Origin: JBCBST01 sp039819115
GTDB lineage: Bacteria > Bacteroidota > Rhodothermia > Balneolales > Balneolaceae
DNA: 8,092 nucleotides
Direction: 5' to 3'
Assembly (NCBI GenBank): GCA_039819115.1
Contig: JBCBST010000137.1
Coordinates: 1-8,092, forward strand
Part shown: positions 5,889 through 8,092 of the stretch, piece by piece
Position numbering within the stretch: position 1 is the stretch's first letter
Layout: each line of letters begins with the position of its first letter
The notes under the pieces: generated by a model
Database searches by the model: none
What the model saw: only the letters and a program-made list of their open reading frames with translations
What the model was told of the DNA's origin: nothing
Program-made: the position numbers and the translations under genes

Positions 5889-6365
5889 CTACTTGTTACG
5901 GGGTTGACGGAAAGATCGAAGCTTTTCCAGTAATAGGTTTAGCTGGGTGAGCTCTTCTTCCGATAGCCCATCAAAGGCCGCATCGAGTTTGAATAGCATC
6001 TGATCGATTTGAGCCAGTAATTGCTCCCCATTATCAGAGAGAAACACCTGTACCAGTCTTCCATCGTGGGGGCAGGGCTGTTTCCAAGCCAAATCTTTTG
6101 CGATAAGCCGATCCACGAGGCGGGATGAATCAGACATTTTATCGATCATTCGCTCACTCAGTTCTTTTGTGGACAACGGCTCACCTTTTGCACCCCGAAG
6201 AATGCGTAGTATGTTGAACTGAGGCTGCGTTATACCAAATTCATCCAGAAATGATTTTAGCTCTCCCTTTAGCCACCCGGTGGTAATCAAGAGATTGATA
6301 CGGGCTCTATGGGCCTGGTTTGAAAAAGTACGCTGCTTTATTTCTTTAGCTAAGGGGCTATCCAT
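5889..6365 (-). CDS. MarR-family transcriptional regulator
   Basis: A 158-residue winged-helix regulator of typical MarR size. An N-terminal dimer helix (about 10-40) is followed by FGITQPQFNILRIL (43-56), then the DNA-binding helices LSTKELSERMIDKMSDSSRLVDRLIAKDLA (64-93). The wing PCPHDGRLVQVFLSDNGEQLL (97-117) carries the family's D-x-R pattern (Asp101, Arg103). C-terminal helices complete the dimer interface. The only cysteine is Cys98, at the base of the wing. The ATG overlaps the stop of the ene-reductase gene (TAATG), which implies translational coupling, so it most likely controls its own operon. Ligand unknown; electrophiles or quinones are a guess from the neighbouring enzyme. Confidence 0.9.
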   Translation of the reverse strand: MDSPLAKEIKQRTFSNQAHRARINLLITTGWLKGELKSFLDEFGITQPQFNILRILRGAKGEPLSTKELSERMIDKMSDSSRLVDRLIAKDLAWKQPCPHDGRLVQVFLSDNGEQLLAQIDQMLFKLDAAFDGLSEEELTQLNLLLEKLRSFRQPRNK

Positions 6366-7438
6366 TATCTTGGTTTTGAACGTTCGTATTGAACGGGCCA
6401 GTCTATGTGTTGTCGTACAGTGGGCGCTTCAAGTAACGGGAAATATGGGTTTCTTAACAACTCCCTAGCCATGATAATCAAATCGGACTGACCGGAACTG
6501 AGTATGGTCTCAGCCTGCATACCTTCTGTTATTAAACCCACTGCCCCGGTAGCTATCTCTGCTTCCTTTTTTATCCGTTCAGAAAACGGTACCTGGTATC
6601 CTGCATGCACGTTTATTCTTTGTTTTGGATCAATTCCACCCGAAGAGACATCAATCAGATCTACCCCTGCCGACTTAAGCATTTTTGAGAGGGCAACACT
6701 TTGATCTACGTTCCAGGAATGCTCGCTCTCAATCCAGTCAGTAGCAGAAATACGGACAAAGATGGGTAATTCTTCGGGCCAGGTGGTTCTGATGCCTTCA
6801 ATAATCTCCATCAAAAACCGTGTTCTGTTCTCAAAACTACCCCCGTACCAATCGGATCGTTTGTTGGTAATAGGTGATAAAAATTCATGAATCAAATAAC
6901 CATGAGAAGCGTGTATTTCCAGAATGCGAAACCCTGCTTTTTGTGCACGCAGAGCCGCATCTTTAAATTGGTTCACCACCGTACGAATGCCAGATTCCCT
7001 TAATGCTTCCGGAATCTGATGATCGGTATCCCAGGGAATCGGAGAAGGAGCGACCGGTTTCCAGCCTCCATCTTCGGCGGTTACATCACCTCTTCCTTTC
7101 CATGGAACCGCAGTACTTGCTTTTCTGCCGGCGTGGGCTAACTGAATAGCAGCAACCGCTCCCTGCTGATGGATAAATTCAGTGATCCGGGATAAAAATG
7201 AGATATGCTCATCATCCCAGATACCCAGATCATTTGGTGAAATCCTCCCTTCCGGTGAAACTGCCGTTGCCTCCGTCATAACAATACCGGCACCACCTAC
7301 CGCACGACTACCTAAATGAACTAAATGCCAGTCGTTTGCAAACCCGTTTACCGACGAATACTGGCACATTGGCGAAACCATCATGCGATTACGTGCAGTT
7401 ACCTGCTTAAATGTTATGGGATCAAAAAGTCGTGGCAT
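6365..7438 (-). CDS. namA: Old Yellow Enzyme, YqjM-class NADPH-dependent ene-reductase
   Basis: A 357-residue FMN-binding TIM barrel. It reduces activated C=C bonds of enones, quinones, maleimides and similar electrophiles using NADPH, in the cytoplasm. The diagnostic class III residues are present: PMCQYSS with Cys25 and Tyr27 (Cys26/Tyr28 in Bacillus subtilis YqjM); Gln99, His102 and Arg105 in QLAHAGRKAS; His176 and His179 in EIHASHGYLIHEFLSP, the substrate pair; Arg229 in FVRIS; and FMN-phosphate loops SSGG (265-268) and ARELLRNP (324-331). Length is normal for the class. The start has a good AGGA ribosome site 7 bp upstream, one of few in the window. It is the first gene of an OYE-MarR-TPR operon, with a hairpin 20 bp before its start. 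The physiological substrate is unknown; 2,4-dienoyl-CoA reductase-like use is a less likely alternative. Confidence 0.9.
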   Translation of the reverse strand: MPRLFDPITFKQVTARNRMMVSPMCQYSSVNGFANDWHLVHLGSRAVGGAGIVMTEATAVSPEGRISPNDLGIWDDEHISFLSRITEFIHQQGAVAAIQLAHAGRKASTAVPWKGRGDVTAEDGGWKPVAPSPIPWDTDHQIPEALRESGIRTVVNQFKDAALRAQKAGFRILEIHASHGYLIHEFLSPITNKRSDWYGGSFENRTRFLMEIIEGIRTTWPEELPIFVRISATDWIESEHSWNVDQSVALSKMLKSAGVDLIDVSSGGIDPKQRINVHAGYQVPFSERIKKEAEIATGAVGLITEGMQAETILSSGQSDLIIMARELLRNPYFPLLEAPTVRQHIDWPVQYERSKPR

Positions 7439-7445
7439 AATCTGT

Positions 7446-7449
7446 TCCT
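7446..7449 (-). promoter_or_regulatory. Ribosome binding site of the ene-reductase gene
   Basis: AGGA on the minus strand lies 7 bp before the ATG at 7438. It is the only well-spaced Shine-Dalgarno match seen at a start codon in this window, and it supports that start. It lies just beyond the T-rich tail of the hairpin at 7459-7484, so the hairpin could affect access to it. Confidence 0.6.
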
Positions 7450-7458
7450 AATAAAAAT

Positions 7459-7484
7459 GGCTGAACCTGTTACCAGGTACAGCC
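7459..7484 (-). terminator. GC-rich hairpin with T-rich tail: terminator of the AhpD-like gene, or attenuator/operator of the OYE operon
   Basis: GGCTGAACCTG (7459-7469) and CAGGTACAGCC (7474-7484) pair at 10 of 11 positions around a 4-base loop. Read on the minus strand, the stem is followed by ATTTTTATT, which is the form of a rho-independent terminator 38 bp after the AhpD-like stop. The next gene starts only 20 bp further on, so the structure also lies in the OYE leader or overlaps its promoter. The symmetry would equally suit a MarR-type operator. Terminator is the best single label. Confidence 0.6.
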
Positions 7485-7490
7485 CATTCC

Positions 7491-7498
7491 TAAAATTA
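7491..7498 (-). promoter_or_regulatory. Possible -7/-10 box of the OYE-MarR-TPR operon
   Basis: The minus strand reads TAATTTTA, one base from the Bacteroidota TAnnTTTG box. Upstream is a T/C-rich stretch with no exact -33 TTTG. Transcription would begin near 7485, placing the GC-rich hairpin at the very 5' end of the leader. Motif strength is low. Confidence 0.25.
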
Positions 7499-7521
7499 GT
7501 GCTAAAAGAAAAGAAAATAAT

Positions 7522-8070
7522 CTAAGCAACTACTTCTTCCAGTGGCGCAGCTTCTGGAAAATCGATGGGTACCTGGGTAGTTCCATGAATAAAGTTACTA
7601 ATCATTTTATCACCAATAACCATAATGATATCCACTAAATTGGCTTCTGTGTAACCCTCGGCAAACAGGTTTTCTGTCACTTCCGGGCTGGGCTTGCTAC
7701 GGTTAATCACTGCATTTTGTACGAATTTTGCCAATGCGTCAAATTTTGCATCAAATGAAATGTTAGCAGCGCGGATCTCGAGAATCTGTTCATCGCTGAA
7801 GCCATTCATCTTGCCAATAGCCGTGTGTGCTGATAAACAATAATAGCACTGATTTATTTCACTGACTACAAGGTTGATAATCTCGCGTTCTTTGGCTTTT
7901 AAAGTACTTTTTCTGTTCTGTAATGCAAGATAGTCGCCCAGAGCCGTATCGTTATAGGCATAGGTGGCGTAAAGATTAGGGACAAAACCCACCATTTTTT
8001 CAAGATTATCAAAAATCTGCTGGTTGTTTTCGTTTACCTGATTCTTGGAAGGCACGTCAAATGTTTTCAT
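7522..8070 (-). CDS. AhpD-like / carboxymuconolactone decarboxylase-fold protein (peroxidase-related)
   Basis: A 182-residue all-helical protein of the AhpD/CMD superfamily. The active-site signature is SEINQCYYCLSAHTAIGK (70-87), giving E71-x3-C75-x2-C78-x3-H82, the redox CxxC plus His typical of the alkylhydroperoxidase core. Upstream, VGFVPNLYATYA (27-38) and ALGDYLALQN match the N-terminal half of this single-domain group. Downstream are helices with FDALAKFVQNAV (110-121) and the conserved region around DIIMVIGDKMISNF (147-160). These proteins are cytoplasmic and many reduce hydroperoxides through the CxxC pair, but the true substrate is rarely known. The start is ATG at 8070 with only a weak upstream purine stretch; the promoter would lie beyond the right edge. 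It is separated from the OYE gene by an 83 bp gap with a terminator-like hairpin. Redox defence is a reasonable inference from the neighbours. Confidence 0.88.
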   Translation of the reverse strand: MKTFDVPSKNQVNENNQQIFDNLEKMVGFVPNLYATYAYNDTALGDYLALQNRKSTLKAKEREIINLVVSEINQCYYCLSAHTAIGKMNGFSDEQILEIRAANISFDAKFDALAKFVQNAVINRSKPSPEVTENLFAEGYTEANLVDIIMVIGDKMISNFIHGTTQVPIDFPEAAPLEEVVA

Positions 8071-8092
8071 AATAGTATCTCAGAGTTTGTTG

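Noticed and set aside
7325..7525. 66-codon plus-strand frame covering the OYE start and the hairpin gap
   Set aside because: It mostly mirrors the N-terminus of the ene-reductase, has no ribosome site, and its end is lysine-rich sequence from the AT-rich gap.

Overview
The window carries nine genes: eight complete and one cut by the left edge. It holds no RNA gene, mobile element, CRISPR array or phage signature. Base composition looks moderate and even. Most start codons lack a clear Shine-Dalgarno sequence, which fits the Bacteroidota/Balneolota side of bacteria. The protein flavour (YqjM-type ene-reductase, MarR with an intact wing, signal-peptide TPR protein, polyphosphate glucokinase, TM-anchored Mur ligase) makes a Balneolaceae-like marine or halophilic bacterium my best guess, held with modest confidence.

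Left part (1-1075): the N-terminus of a CCA-adding tRNA nucleotidyltransferase runs leftward out of the window. Diverging from it are two tandem paralogous universal-stress-protein-like genes. They share about half of their residues and depart from the usual ATP-binding motifs in the same way. A nested bidirectional terminator hairpin (1045-1092) closes this block against the convergent next gene.

Middle part (1108-4790): a RmlA-type sugar-1-phosphate nucleotidyltransferase with a hexapeptide-repeat tail runs leftward. Divergent to it, across 120 bp, is a MurF-like amide ligase. In that ligase the normal MurF substrate domain is replaced by a five-segment membrane module, and the start is a TTG. 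The pairing suggests cell-envelope work, but the substrate is unknown. A polyphosphate glucokinase (ppgK) follows on the same strand after a 116 bp gap. That gap contains an 11-bp-phased direct repeat and a possible promoter.

Right part (4793-8070): four leftward genes. An AhpD/carboxymuconolactone-decarboxylase-fold protein is followed by a strong GC-rich hairpin with a T-rich tail. After it come an Old Yellow Enzyme of the YqjM class, a MarR regulator whose start overlaps the OYE stop (TAATG), and an exported TPR protein. The ene-reductase, MarR and CxxC protein look like a small redox/electrophile-response cluster. The hairpin lies only 20 bp before the OYE start codon, so it may act as terminator, attenuator or operator.

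I see no clear new multi-gene system. The most interesting items are the noncanonical USP pair, the membrane-fused Mur ligase beside a sugar nucleotidyltransferase, and the hairpin ahead of the OYE-MarR operon.
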